Assembly (NCBI GenBank): GCA_031264145.1
Contig: JAISEK010000127.1
Location: 1 to 64,000, forward strand
Reading direction: 5' to 3'
DNA: 64,000 nucleotides
Source of the DNA: Deltaproteobacteria bacterium
GTDB taxonomy: Bacteria; Desulfobacterota; Desulfarculia; Adiutricales; Adiutricaceae
The notes beneath the pieces are model-generated. The model was not told where the DNA came from. It was given only the letters and a program-made list of their open reading frames with translations, and did no database searches. How positions within the stretch are numbered: position 1 is the stretch's first letter; each line of letters opens with the position of its first letter. Shown one piece after another: positions 51,615 to 60,858 of the stretch. The position numbers and the translations under genes were made by a program.

Positions 51615-53111
51615 TTAGAAGAAAACCAGGGACAGGACCACGAACAGGGGCACCAATATGCCGCACGACCACAGGAGGTAGCCAAAGAAGCTGGGCATCC
51701 TGACCCCCCTCTCCTCGGCGATGGAGCGGACCATGAAGTTTGGGGCATTGCCGATGTAGCTGTTGGCCCCCATGAAGACGGCCCCGCAGCTGATGGCGGC
51801 CAGGGTCTGGGGGACCTGCCCCATCATGAAGGCGGCCGGCCCGGCGTTGTTGCCCACGGCCGTGTTGAAGAAGACCAGGTAGGTCGGCGCGTTGTCCAGG
51901 AAGCTCGACAGGGCCCCGGTCAGCCAGAAGTAGGCCATGTTGACGGGCGAGCCGTCGGCTGAGTTGGTCACCAGGGAGATGACGGGGGCCAGGGTCCCGT
52001 CGGTGCCGGCCCTCAGGATGGCTATGGCCGGGATCATGGTTATGAAGATGCCGAAGAAAATCTTGGCCACCTCCTTGATCGGTCCCCAGGTGAAGTTGTT
52101 GCCGGCCCTGGTGGACCTTGGCGTGATGATGACCGTCAGGAGGGTGAGGGCCAGGAGGCCCAGGTCCCTGGCCAGGTCGGAGAAGAGGTAGCTGATGTCC
52201 CCCCAGACGCGGATCTGGCCCTGGCTGTGCCAGAGGCCGCTCAGGAGGACCAGCCCGACCACGGCCAGGAGGAGGAAGAAGTTGCGCGAGCCCTCAAGGC
52301 CCAGCTTTTCCGTGGAGGGGACGGTCGGCCGGCCCTCCCTGGCGTAAAGGAGCGTGTCAACGACGTAGTGGATGGCCAGAAGGGCCGCCGCCATGCTTAG
52401 TGTCTGGGGCCAGATGTTGGCGGTGGTCCAGAAGAAGTCGATGCCCTTCAGGAAGCCCAGGAACAGGGGAGGGTCGCCCAGGGGGGTCAGGGAGCCGCCG
52501 ATGTTGGAGACCAGGAAGATGAAGAAGACGATGGTGTGGACCCTGTGGCGGCGGTGGGCCGAGGCTGAGATGTAGGGCCTTATCAGAAGCATCGAGGCCC
52601 CGGTGGTCCCCATGACGCTGGCCAGGACCGTCCCGATGGCCAGGAAGGCCAGGTTCATGCCCGGGGTGCCGCTCAGGCTGCCCTTGACCCTTATGCCCCC
52701 GGCGATTGCGAAGAGGGCCAGCAGGAGAATGATGAAGGGCACGTATTCGGACACGATGGTGTGGACGACCGAGTACAAGGACAAAAGTGTCCCCAGAGCG
52801 AGGACCGAGGGGACGACGAAGGCCAGGGCCCAGAAGATGGCCACCTTGCCGAAGTGCCGCTCCCAGAAGTGGGGCGCCAGGAGGGGGAACAGGGCGATCG
52901 ACAGGAGCATGCCCACGAAGGGGAGGACCCACTGTATGCCCAGCGAGGCACCGTCGATGTGGGGCGGCCCGCCCCCGTGGGTGCCGGCGGCCGTCTCCAG
53001 GGCCATGGCCGGGCAGCTCTTTGACAGGACGGCCAGGAAGGCGGCCCCGGCCAGACAAAGGGCGACCTTGACGGGGGCGGCAGGGAAATGTGGACGGATT
53101 ATGGGCGGCAT
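51615..53111 (-). CDS. nhaD: NhaD-type sodium/proton antiporter
   Basis: A 498-aa membrane protein with about 12-13 spans. Family features are GTLLSLYSVVHTIVSEYVPFIILLLALFAIAGGI, VMGTTGASMLLIRPYISA, FLVSNIGGSLTPLGDPPLFLGFLKG and TGALSSFLDNAPTYLVFFNTA. These match NhaD/ArsB-superfamily antiporters rather than citrate carriers. It should exchange Na+ for H+ and help keep sodium homeostasis. The N-terminus reads like a cleaved leader (FLAVLSKSCPAMALE). It is preceded by fliI on the same strand, which may be incidental. Confidence 0.9.
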   Translation of the reverse strand: MPPIIRPHFPAAPVKVALCLAGAAFLAVLSKSCPAMALETAAGTHGGGPPHIDGASLGIQWVLPFVGMLLSIALFPLLAPHFWERHFGKVAIFWALAFVVPSVLALGTLLSLYSVVHTIVSEYVPFIILLLALFAIAGGIRVKGSLSGTPGMNLAFLAIGTVLASVMGTTGASMLLIRPYISASAHRRHRVHTIVFFIFLVSNIGGSLTPLGDPPLFLGFLKGIDFFWTTANIWPQTLSMAAALLAIHYVVDTLLYAREGRPTVPSTEKLGLEGSRNFFLLLAVVGLVLLSGLWHSQGQIRVWGDISYLFSDLARDLGLLALTLLTVIITPRSTRAGNNFTWGPIKEVAKIFFGIFITMIPAIAILRAGTDGTLAPVISLVTNSADGSPVNMAYFWLTGALSSFLDNAPTYLVFFNTAVGNNAGPAAFMMGQVPQTLAAISCGAVFMGANSYIGNAPNFMVRSIAEERGVRMPSFFGYLLWSCGILVPLFVVLSLVFF

Positions 53112-53224
53112 TGGGGCACCTGGCGGCCGAAGGGCCGCATTGTAGTTTTTTGGGCGCTGAAGGCCAAGTCAGGAAACGTGGTCGCGGCCCGACGGTGTCT
53201 GGCCGGTCTTCCGGGAGGGGCCGG

Positions 53225-54568
53225 TCAGCGGGCCGGGCCGGCCTGGGCCCCCGGCAGGGGGGCGGTGACGCCGAACAGGGCCTCCCGGGCCATCTCCAGC
53301 GTTGCCGGCTGGTTGAAGGGCTGCCTGAGAAAGTCCATGAACCTGGGGTAGTAGGCGATCGACTGGTCGACCTCGGGGCTGGAGCCCTTCTGGTAGGCGC
53401 CTATGTTTATCATGTCCTCGTTGTGCTGGTAGACCGACAGGATGTCCTTGAACCTGGCGGCCGCCGACAGCTGGGAGTCGTCGGCCAGGTCGACCATCAG
53501 GCGGCTTATGCTGGAGAGGACGTCCAGGGCCGGGTACTGGTTCCTGGCGGCCAGCTCCCTCCTCAGGACCAGGTGTCCGTCCAGGATGGAGCGCATGGCG
53601 TCGGCCACTGGCTCGTTCATGTCGTCGCCCTCCACCAGGACGGTGTACAGGCCCGTGATGCTGCCCCCCGGCCAGGCCCCGGCCCTCTCCAGGAGCTGGG
53701 GCAGCATGGCGAAGACCGACGGGGTGTAGCCCCTGGTGGTGGCCGGCTCGCCTATGGACAGGCCAACCTCCCTGGCGGCGTAGGCGAAGCGGGTGGCCGA
53801 GTCCATCATGAGGATCACGTTGTGGCCCCGATCGCGGAAGTACTCGGCGATTGACGTGCCCACGTAGGCCCCCCTCATGCGGACCAGGGCCGGCTGCTCG
53901 GAGGTGGCGGCCACGACCACGCTTCTGGCAAGGCCCTCGGGCCCCAGATCCTTCTCTATGAACTCCCTGACCTCGCGGCCTCGCTCGCCGATTAGGGCGA
54001 TGACGTTGACGTCGGCCTTCATGTGCCTGGCGATCATGCCCATGAGGGTGCTCTTGCCGACCCCGCTGCCGGCGAAGATGCCCACCCTCTGGCCCTGGCC
54101 CAGGGTCAGCAGCGCGTTTATGGCCCGCACGCCCACGTCGATGGGCTTGGAGATGCGCTGGCGGGTCAGGGGGTTGCCGGGGCGGGTCTTGAGGGGGTAG
54201 CTGGCCTCGATCTCGACTGGCGGCTTCTGGTCCATGGGCATGCCCCGCCCGTCCAGGACCCGGCCCAAGAGGCCCGGCCCGACGTCCACGGTGGGCTGGC
54301 GGCCGCTGGCCATGATCCGGCTGCCCGGGGTGAGGCCAGTCATGTCCCCAATGGGCATCAGCTGGATGGTCTTGTCCCTGAAGCCGACCACCTCGGCCTC
54401 CAGCCAGGCGTCGTCTGGAAGCTGGATGCGGCAGACCTCGCCCACGGAGGCCGCTGGCCCGTCGCCCTCGATGACCAGGCCGGAGACCTTGGTGACGCGG
54501 CCCTCCAGGGCCAGGGGCGGGGCCTTCCTCAGGGCCGCAAGGAGGTTTTTGAAGTTCTGGCTCTGCAT
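53225..54568 (-). CDS. fliI: Flagellar/type III secretion-type ATPase FliI
   Basis: A 447-aa member of the FliI/YscN family with the full set: Walker A FAGSGVGKSTLMGM (about residue 170), ALIGERGREVREFIEKDLG, Walker B VILMMDSATRFAYAAREVGLSIGEPATTRGY and the C-terminal RRELAARNQYPALDVLSSISRLM. It energises export of flagellar or injectisome substrates. No flagellar, fliH or chaperone genes are in the window, so the gene stands apart from its usual partners. Family type (flagellar or T3SS) cannot be settled. A promoter is visible upstream, with a leader of about 94 bases. Confidence 0.92.
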   Translation of the reverse strand: MQSQNFKNLLAALRKAPPLALEGRVTKVSGLVIEGDGPAASVGEVCRIQLPDDAWLEAEVVGFRDKTIQLMPIGDMTGLTPGSRIMASGRQPTVDVGPGLLGRVLDGRGMPMDQKPPVEIEASYPLKTRPGNPLTRQRISKPIDVGVRAINALLTLGQGQRVGIFAGSGVGKSTLMGMIARHMKADVNVIALIGERGREVREFIEKDLGPEGLARSVVVAATSEQPALVRMRGAYVGTSIAEYFRDRGHNVILMMDSATRFAYAAREVGLSIGEPATTRGYTPSVFAMLPQLLERAGAWPGGSITGLYTVLVEGDDMNEPVADAMRSILDGHLVLRRELAARNQYPALDVLSSISRLMVDLADDSQLSAAARFKDILSVYQHNEDMINIGAYQKGSSPEVDQSIAYYPRFMDFLRQPFNQPATLEMAREALFGVTAPLPGAQAGPAR

Positions 54569-54668
54569 CTATTTTGGTCTTCCAGGAAAAAAGAAATAAA
54601 GTGATTTTATGGGCCTATGAGCAAAAATATATTGGTGATGTTCATCGCCTCCAGGGCGGCCTGGCCTT

Positions 54669-54697
54669 ATTATATAGGCGTGGGCATCCTTAAGCAA
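54669..54697 (-). promoter_or_regulatory. Promoter of fliI
   Basis: TTGCTT (54692-54697) and a perfect TATAAT (54669-54674) on the minus strand are 17 bases apart, between rluB and fliI. It looks like a housekeeping sigma70-type promoter rather than a sigma28 or sigma54 flagellar one. Confidence 0.65.
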
Positions 54698-54749
54698 CCT
54701 GGCCACCTGCCCCGGTGGGCGGTCCCAGCCCGGCCGGGCCAAATGGCCC

Positions 54750-55505
54750 TCAGGGCGTTTGGGCCCCGGCCGGGCCCAGGCCGACCGCGTTCCTTAGCCT
54801 GTCGACCTGGGCCCTGGTGAGCTGGCGGATTTGGCCCCAGGGGAGGTCCCCTGGGAGGGCGATGCCGCAGTAGGCCACCCTCTTGAGCCTGACCACCTTG
54901 TGGCCGATGGCCGAGCACATGCGCTTGACCTGTCGGTGGCGGCCCTCGGTCAGGGTCAGCTCCAGCCAGCCCCTGTCGGGGCCCGAGGCCAAGATTTGGG
55001 CCTTGGCCGGGGCGGCCGGCCTGTGGTCGATTATGAGGCGGCCCCGGCGCATCCTCTCGAGGTCCCCCTCGTCGGGGACGCCCTGGACCAGGACCCGGTA
55101 GACCTTGGGGATCAGGGACGAGGGGTGCATGAGCCTTTTTCCCAGCTCCCCGTCGTTGGTGAGGATCAAGAGGCCCGAGACGTCCATGTCCAGACGGCCC
55201 ACCGGGAAGACCCTGACCGTCAGGCCCTCCAGGAACGGCCTGACTGTCGGGCGGCCCTGGGGGTCGTGGAAGGAGGTCAGGAAGCCGGCCGGCTTGTGGA
55301 ACATGAAGTAGCGCAGATCCTGGATCCCGGCCACCGTCCGGCCGTCAACCTCCACCCTGGCCTTGTCCGGGTCAATCTTGCGGCCCACGTCCAGGGCGGG
55401 AACCCCATCGACCAGGACCCGTCCCTGGCGCATCATGTCCTCGGCCGCCCTCCTGGAGCAGACGCCGGCGGCGGAGAGGAATTTCTGGAGCCTCACCTCA
55501 GACAT
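54750..55505 (-). CDS. rluB: 23S rRNA pseudouridine synthase (RluB/RsuA family)
   Basis: A 251-aa enzyme with an N-terminal S4 domain (VRLQKFLSAAGVCSRRAAEDMMRQGRVLVDGVP) followed by the catalytic core with the RsuA-type motif FPVGRLDMDVSGLLILTNDGEL, which contains the catalytic Asp (GRLD). The segment LTEGRHRQVKRMCSAIGHKVVRLKR is also diagnostic. It modifies a uridine in 23S rRNA. Which site is modified is inferred from overall similarity to RluB. The ORF start MSEVRLQ is used. Confidence 0.92.
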   Translation of the reverse strand: MSEVRLQKFLSAAGVCSRRAAEDMMRQGRVLVDGVPALDVGRKIDPDKARVEVDGRTVAGIQDLRYFMFHKPAGFLTSFHDPQGRPTVRPFLEGLTVRVFPVGRLDMDVSGLLILTNDGELGKRLMHPSSLIPKVYRVLVQGVPDEGDLERMRRGRLIIDHRPAAPAKAQILASGPDRGWLELTLTEGRHRQVKRMCSAIGHKVVRLKRVAYCGIALPGDLPWGQIRQLTRAQVDRLRNAVGLGPAGAQTP

Positions 55506-55862
55506 GTTTCCTGGGCGCCCCAGGCGGGGTCGAAGCGATCATGTGGTTTGGGCCTCGTAGGGAAAGGCGAGAGTCATTTGCCAATATCCGGTGCCTGGCG
55601 TCTTGGTGCCATTCGCGAGAGTAGGCTATGTTATATGTTTAGGTATTAATGACTCTGCCATGGCATGTTTAAGCGTGTTTATATTAGGCAAATATAGCTA
55701 ATTTATAGGACTATGGCCCTGCCTTCATCTTGGGCCGGGGCCCCTTCCAGCCGGGCCATGGGCCTTGGCGAGAAGGCCGGGGCCCCGCCGGGGCCGGCTC
55801 GACACGTGGCCGCGCCGGCGGCAGCCTCGCCGGGGGGCCTTGCCCCATGGGGGCCAGGCGGC
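55506..55862. other. Spacer between recO and rluB without a supported gene
   Basis: About 360 bases. The 55600-55705 part is moderately AT-rich (TTATATGTTTAGG) and the rest is GC-rich with only low-complexity frames. No terminator with a U-tract was identified downstream of recO. Confidence 0.5.
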
Positions 55863-56669
55863 TCATCTCCCTGCCAGGAGCTCGTAGAGGACCTTCCTGC
55901 TCTTGAAGGCGCGGCCGGCATGGAGGCTGGCCAGGCTCTGGAAGAAAAGCTCGGCCGCCAGGAGCTGGGCCTCGTCCAGCTGCGGGCAGCCGTCGTGGGC
56001 GCTGGTTGCCCTCAGGGCGGCCAGGAGCCCCTCCGGCATCCTGGCCGTGCCCCGGTTCATCATGTCCTGGCAGTCCTGGCAGACGACGCCGCCGATGACC
56101 GGGTCCCAGTGCCAGATGTCCGAGGACGTCCGGCCGCACAGGTGGCAGACGTCCAGGGACGGGGCGAAGCCGGACAGCTCCAGGTAGCACTTGGAGAAGC
56201 CGAGGGAGAGCCTCCGGGGCTCCAGGGCCGGCGGTCTGAAGTCGGCTGTCCTGGCCAGGGCCGCCAGGTGCCTGAGGAGGAGGCTGACGGAGGCCGAGGC
56301 CGGGTTCCCGTGGACCTCGAAGGCCCTGGCCAGCTCCAGGGCCCAGGCGGCCAGGGCAGAGCAGATTGGGTCGGAGGGCAGGGCCGGGGAGAGGGGGTTG
56401 GCCTCGCCCCGCTCGACGAAGGCCAGATCCCGGCCTGGCCTCTGGCGGAAATAGTACCAGGCGGCCATGCCGGGGCTCAGGAGGTTGCCGCCGAAGCGGC
56501 GTACGCTCTGGCGGGCGTTCTTGGCCAAGGCCGTGATCAGGCCCTGATCCCTGGTAAGGAAGGTGACCACCAGGTCAGAATCCCCCCGGCTGGCCCGGGA
56601 CAGGACCACGGCCCCCAGGCGGCTGGGGGGCGGCTGGCCGGGACGGGTGAGGGATTTCCGGCGCCTCAT
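55863..56669 (-). CDS. recO: DNA repair protein RecO
   Basis: A 268-aa protein. The N-terminal OB-fold is RLGAVVLSRASRGDSDLVVTFLTRDQGLITALAKNARQSVRRFGGNLLSPG. The C-terminal part has four cysteines (CHLCGRTSS...GGVVCQDC) forming the expected zinc site, then GFSKCYLELSGFAPSLD. RecO works with RecR to load RecA on SSB-coated DNA. The ATG overlaps the upstream radical SAM stop (ATGA). The listed ORF is much longer and includes shadow sequence of that upstream gene. Confidence 0.92.
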   Translation of the reverse strand: MRRRKSLTRPGQPPPSRLGAVVLSRASRGDSDLVVTFLTRDQGLITALAKNARQSVRRFGGNLLSPGMAAWYYFRQRPGRDLAFVERGEANPLSPALPSDPICSALAAWALELARAFEVHGNPASASVSLLLRHLAALARTADFRPPALEPRRLSLGFSKCYLELSGFAPSLDVCHLCGRTSSDIWHWDPVIGGVVCQDCQDMMNRGTARMPEGLLAALRATSAHDGCPQLDEAQLLAAELFFQSLASLHAGRAFKSRKVLYELLAGR

Positions 56670-57733
56670 ATGAAATCGCGGGTCCTGAGGCGCTCCAGGT
56701 TCCCCAGGAGCCGGTTGTACTTGGTCATGCGGCACTGGGGGCAGTGGCTGAGGCAGTACTCGCCCCTGGCGGCCAGCCTGGCCTGGGCCAGGCGCCTGGT
56801 CCCCCGCCAGACCTCCCTGAAAGGGGCCTCGATGATGTTGCCCATGCTGCCGGTGGCCGGGTCGTCGTTCAGGCGGCCGCAGAGAAAGACCGAGCCGTCG
56901 GCCGTTATGACCGCCGAGAGGCTGTGGGCCAGGCAGGGCAGGCCGTCGTTGCCCTGTCCCTTGTTGTCGGTGAGGGCCCCGGAGTTGACCGAGAAGGAGC
57001 CGGTCTCCAGGCCGGAGAGATCGGCGGGCGGCCTGTGGCTGGACATCTCCGGGTGGTCGACAACGGGCCTCAGGTGGAGGTAGTCGGCCCCCAGGTCCCG
57101 GACCCTGGCGGCCAGGTCGCGGAGGGCCGCTGGGTCGTCGTTGAGCGACGTGAGGACGTAGCCAACCCCCAGGGTCGGGGCCGGTCTGAGGGAGGCCAGG
57201 GCCGAGAGGCCTTCCAGGACCCGGCCGAAAAAGTCTCCCCCCTTCAGCTCCCGGTACTGGCCGGGGCCGGTGGCGTCCAGGCTGAGCCTTATCCACTGGA
57301 AGATGGAGTAGAACCCCGGGTCGATGGACGGGGGGAAGAGGTTGGTGCCGTTGGTTATCAGGCCGACCGAGAGGCCGTTGGCGACGGCCAGCCTGGACGC
57401 CTCGGCGAAGTCCGGCCACAGGGTCGGCTCCCCGCCGCCCTCTATGGTCACCCCCCTGGTGCCGCCGGCGGCCAGGTCCCGGAAGAGCCCGTCCAGGACG
57501 CCGAGATCGAGCCTGTCCCGGCACAGGGCCCGGGACTTGAGATCCGAGCACCAACGGCAGGCGATGTTGCACGCGCTGGTAAGGCTCAGCTCCACCGAGA
57601 CCGGGTAGAGGCCGTCGACCCCCAGGCGGTTGTCCCCCAGGCCGGCCAATTTCTCGGGGAAGAGGAGGATCTTCTCCAGGCCTATCTCGTCTGGCCCCCT
57701 GGAGGGGCCAGGGATCGGGGTCGCGGCGGGCAT
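56666..57733 (-). CDS. Radical SAM/SPASM-type protein (second)
   Basis: A 355-aa enzyme with the cluster motif SACNIACRWC near residue 55, a GGGEPTLW-type segment (VTIEGGGEPTLWPDFAEA), and NGTNLF / IRLSLDATGPGQYRELKGG barrel features. The C-terminus has SPASM-like cysteines (FLCGRLND, CLSHCPQC). It resembles peptide-modifying or tRNA/sugar radical SAM enzymes; the substrate is unknown. The start MPAATPIPG has GAAGAG upstream and lies 8 bases after the Sel1 stop. It overlaps recO by 4 bases, so it is part of the map-sel1-recO transcript. Confidence 0.85.
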   Translation of the reverse strand: MPAATPIPGPSRGPDEIGLEKILLFPEKLAGLGDNRLGVDGLYPVSVELSLTSACNIACRWCSDLKSRALCRDRLDLGVLDGLFRDLAAGGTRGVTIEGGGEPTLWPDFAEASRLAVANGLSVGLITNGTNLFPPSIDPGFYSIFQWIRLSLDATGPGQYRELKGGDFFGRVLEGLSALASLRPAPTLGVGYVLTSLNDDPAALRDLAARVRDLGADYLHLRPVVDHPEMSSHRPPADLSGLETGSFSVNSGALTDNKGQGNDGLPCLAHSLSAVITADGSVFLCGRLNDDPATGSMGNIIEAPFREVWRGTRRLAQARLAARGEYCLSHCPQCRMTKYNRLLGNLERLRTRDFI

Positions 57734-57740
57734 GGTCTCT

Positions 57741-58397
57741 TCAGGCGGGCACGGGGGGGTGGAGCTTGGCCATGTCGCCGTAGTATTCGGCCATGCGCTT
57801 GGCCAGGAGGTCAAAGGCCTCCTGGGCCGAGATGCGGCCCAGGTTCAGGGAGAGCCAGGTGTCGAATTCCCTGTGGTCGTCCCCGTTCCGGGCCGGATCC
57901 AGGAAATTCGGGATGAAGCGGTGCTGCCGTCGGGTCAGCCGCCGCCGGAGGTCCTTTTCCTGGTCCTCCAGGGCCCTCGAGAGGTTGGGGTAGATCCGGA
58001 TGAGCTCGGACTTCAGCTTCCGCCTCAGCTCCAGGGCCTCGGGGAGGACGGCCACGTCCCGGCGGGAGAGCAGGCAGTGGGCCAGGGACCAGTCCTTCTC
58101 GACCCCCAGGCCCTGGGCGTAGATCTGGGCCAGGTAGTAGGCGGCCAGCTGGTCCCCCTGGTCGGAGGCCAGGGTGAGCCATTTGCGGGCCAGGGCGAAG
58201 TCCTTGGGCAGGATGTCGCCGTCGAGGTACATGACCCCAAGCAGCCGCTGGGCCGGCGAATAGCCCAGGGCGGCGGATTTCCCGAAGTACTCCAGGGCCA
58301 GGGCCGGATCCATCTCCCGTCCCGGGCCTGACACGTAGAACCGCTTGCCCATCTCAAAAAGGCTTTGGGCCGATTCACCCGGATTGGCAGAGGACAT
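57741..58397 (-). CDS. Sel1-like repeat protein
   Basis: A 218-aa protein with three Sel1/TPR-like units at the N-terminus (PALALEYFGKSAALGYSPAQRLLGVMYLDGD, ALARKWLTLASDQGDQLAAYYLAQIYAQGLGV). A charged C-terminal helical region follows (LSRALEDQEKDLRRRLTRRQHRFIPNFL). There is no signal peptide, so it should be cytoplasmic. Sel1 repeats mediate protein contacts. It lies between map and the second radical SAM gene in one transcript and may be its helper; that is inference. Confidence 0.82.
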   Translation of the reverse strand: MSSANPGESAQSLFEMGKRFYVSGPGREMDPALALEYFGKSAALGYSPAQRLLGVMYLDGDILPKDFALARKWLTLASDQGDQLAAYYLAQIYAQGLGVEKDWSLAHCLLSRRDVAVLPEALELRRKLKSELIRIYPNLSRALEDQEKDLRRRLTRRQHRFIPNFLDPARNGDDHREFDTWLSLNLGRISAQEAFDLLAKRMAEYYGDMAKLHPPVPA

Positions 58398-58504
58398 GGC
58401 GATGATACCTTATGGGCGGGGGCCTGGGCCGTCCGCGCCCCTGATTTGACTTCGTTGCCGGGGGCCGGCGGGAAAGGCAAGGCCGGCCCCGCCTGGCCCC
58501 GGCG

Positions 58505-59269
58505 TCAGGACAGCGTGAGGATGTCCGCCCCGTCGCCCGTGACGGCCAGGGTATGCTCGAACTGGGCCGAGAGCTTGCCGTCGGCGGTGACCGTCGTCCA
58601 GCCGTCGGGCAGTATGTCGATGCCGAAGACGCCCTCGTTGATCATCGGCTCCACGGTGAAGACCATGCCGCTGCGGATCCTTTGGCCCCGGCCCCTCTGC
58701 CCATAGTGGGGGACGCAGGGGTCCTCGTGGAAATGGATGCCCACCCCGTGGCCCACGAAATAGCGGACCACGGAGAAGCCCTGGGCCTCGACGTGGGTCT
58801 GGATGGCATGGCCCACGTCGCCCAGCCTGGACCCGTCCCTGACCTCCTTGATGCCCAGGTACATGGACTCCTCGGTGGCCTTGCACAGGCGGACCCCCAC
58901 CTCGGGGACCTGGCCGACCAGGAAGGAGCGGGCCGTGTCGCCGAAGAAGCCGTCAAGGATGGTGGTGACGTCGATTTTCACCAGGTCCCCGTCGTTGACG
59001 ACCCTCCCGTTGGGGATGCCGTGGACGACCACCTCGTTTATGGAGATGCAGCAGCTGGCCGGAAAGGGGATGGTCCCCTTGGAGCCCTTGTAGCCCAGGG
59101 TGGCCGGGATGGCCCCGTGCTTGAGGATGAAGTCGTGGACCAGGTCGTCGAGTCGCTTCGTCGTCACCCCGGGCCTTAGGTGCTCGGAGACCATGTCTAG
59201 GGTTCTGGAGGCCAATTGGCCGCTTTTCCTGATTTTCTCAATCTGCTGGGCGTTTTTGATGTAGATCAC
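58505..59269 (-). CDS. map: Methionine aminopeptidase, type I
   Basis: A 254-aa enzyme that removes the initiator Met. Metal ligands are visible: DGDLVKIDVTTILDGFFGDTARSF (two Asp), GHGVGIHFHEDP (His), TVEPM (Glu) and AQFEHTLAV (Glu). The usual GHGIGRxFHE is changed to GHGVGIHFHE, a small variation. The N-terminus MIYIKNAQQIEKIRKSGQLASRTLD is typical. The gene heads the sel1-radical SAM-recO run and follows the FxLYD lipoprotein gene by 39 bases. Confidence 0.94.
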   Translation of the reverse strand: MIYIKNAQQIEKIRKSGQLASRTLDMVSEHLRPGVTTKRLDDLVHDFILKHGAIPATLGYKGSKGTIPFPASCCISINEVVVHGIPNGRVVNDGDLVKIDVTTILDGFFGDTARSFLVGQVPEVGVRLCKATEESMYLGIKEVRDGSRLGDVGHAIQTHVEAQGFSVVRYFVGHGVGIHFHEDPCVPHYGQRGRGQRIRSGMVFTVEPMINEGVFGIDILPDGWTTVTADGKLSAQFEHTLAVTGDGADILTLS

Positions 59270-59308
59270 TTTTTCCTGGGACCTCTAGCTTTCGATTGCC
59301 AGCCTGGG

Positions 59309-59740
59309 TCAGTACCCGGCAAGGGGCCGGGCGATGGTGACGAGGCGGGTGGCCTTCAGGCCGCGCTCCCTCTTGGCCAGGGCCGTGAACTCGAAGGTCC
59401 CCGTGGCCCCGGGGTTCAGGTAGGTCGGGGCCACGTAGGACTCGCCGAAGGCTATCGGGGCGCCATTCTGGTCGTGGAGGGTGGCGTACAGGCTGACGCC
59501 CTGGATGGGGACCCCGGAATTGTTGACCACGTTGCCGGAGACGCGGATGTGGGTGTTGCCGGTCAGATAGCTCCAGCTGTAGTCGGTCACGTCGACCTTC
59601 AGGCTCCCCGGGCCGGTCTCGGCCACGTCGACGGACGTTGGGGCCTGCCTCTCGCCGGGCACGGTCACGCAGCCGGCCACCAAGAGGGCGGCCGCCGCCA
59701 GCAGGAGCAGCGCCAGGGCGCGATAGGACTGTCTGTTCAT
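59309..59740 (-). CDS. FxLYD-domain lipoprotein
   Basis: A 143-aa lipoprotein: signal peptide LALLLLAAAALLVAGC with a clear lipobox, then a beta-sandwich of FxLYD type (HIRVSGNVVNNSGVPIQGVSLYATLHDQNGAPIAFGESYVAPTYLNPGATGTFEFTALAKRERGLKATRLV). Such domains occur in envelope-associated proteins of unknown function. The start MNRQSY has GCGAGAA upstream; the 52 extra residues in the listed ORF have no signal character. It is the first gene of the map transcript. Confidence 0.85.
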   Translation of the reverse strand: MNRQSYRALALLLLAAAALLVAGCVTVPGERQAPTSVDVAETGPGSLKVDVTDYSWSYLTGNTHIRVSGNVVNNSGVPIQGVSLYATLHDQNGAPIAFGESYVAPTYLNPGATGTFEFTALAKRERGLKATRLVTIARPLAGY

Positions 59741-60431
59741 TTCTCGCTCTTCCATCCGCCAGTCGGGCCACATACACCGTATCGGCCAGATACGGCCAAG
59801 GGATGAGCCCGGTAAACAGGCTGGCTTGTTTTTGGGTCGGGGCCACGCCGGGGCCCTGGGCTGGCCGTGCCCTGGATCGGGCACACTTGCCTTCAATCTT
59901 TAAATTTCCATCTAAGGCTGACTAATAGAATCAATTGATAGTACTTTATTTAACCAATTTAACATTATAGCCCATGACCCATTGACTTTCAAGGGCCGGG
60001 AAAAGCTAAAAACAGGGTCCAGACCTAAGGGACGGACGACGTCTGAAGAAGCAGAAAGATAAATATAGACCTACGCAATTGGGAGCACTCGACGATTTTG
60101 ATGAACGAACTTTGTAGACTTGGTTTCAGTTCTGACTACACTACGGCACAAAATCTATCTTTAACAAAGCATTATTTTTCAATCAATTAACTAGCAATAA
60201 GATAGTTATTTATAAATATATTAAGTTTAAAACAAATATAAATACATTTTAAATAATAAATTATAATAATTATTATGATTTAATCTAAGTAATATAATTA
60301 AAGATGCATAAGATCGCATTTTTGAACAAGTCTCACCAGCCAAGGTCCTTCCGCTATACAGGACAAGCCCAAGAATCCATCCTGGGTTACCCAACATTTG
60401 AATAGAAAAATCATTGTGTTAGAAAAATATA
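59741..60431. other. Divergent spacer with AT-rich core, no supported gene
   Basis: The stretch at about 60140-60310 is nearly all A and T. The part at 59990-60130 is of mixed composition and looks neither coding nor like a known RNA gene. The region separates the minus-strand lipoprotein gene from the plus-strand hisI. Confidence 0.5.
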
Positions 60432-60460
60432 TTGCCCAACTCGGTTTCCGCATCTATAAT
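60432..60460 (+). promoter_or_regulatory. Promoter of hisI-hisG
   Basis: TTGCCC (60432-60437) and a perfect TATAAT (60455-60460) are 17 bases apart. The expected start is about 22 bases before the hisI ATG, leaving a very short leader with AAGGAG. Confidence 0.75.
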
Positions 60461-60489
60461 ATTTGGATCGTTACTTTCAAGGAGACCGT

Positions 60490-60858
60490 ATGTCCGAGAC
60501 CGCCAAGACAGAGAAGATGGAGCCGGATTTCGACAAGTCCGGCGGACTGCTGCCGACCGTGGCACAGGACGCCGAGACGGGGGAGATCCTCATGCTGGCC
60601 TACATGAACCGCGAGTCCTTCCAAAAGACCCTGGAGACCGGCCAGGTCCATTACTGGAGCCGTTCCCGGAAGGAACTCTGGCACAAGGGCGATGGCTCGG
60701 GCCATGTACAGATCGTCAAGAGTATCTATCTAGACTGCGATCAGGATGCCATAGTGGTAAAGATTGAGCAGGTGGGTGGGGTGGCCTGCCATACCGGACA
60801 AAGATCCTGCTTCCATTTCAGGCACGTCTCGGGGAACGACTATGAAGTCATCGACTAG
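60490..60858 (+). CDS. hisI: Phosphoribosyl-AMP cyclohydrolase
   Basis: A 122-aa single-domain enzyme for the third step of histidine biosynthesis (opening of the PR-AMP ring). The core is complete: [54 protein letters not shown], then [27 protein letters not shown], which holds the conserved metal-binding Asp and Cys residues. The start MSETAKTEK has AAGGAG seven bases upstream. No HisE domain is attached. It overlaps hisG by 17 bases. Confidence 0.95.
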   Translation: MSETAKTEKMEPDFDKSGGLLPTVAQDAETGEILMLAYMNRESFQKTLETGQVHYWSRSRKELWHKGDGSGHVQIVKSIYLDCDQDAIVVKIEQVGGVACHTGQRSCFHFRHVSGNDYEVID

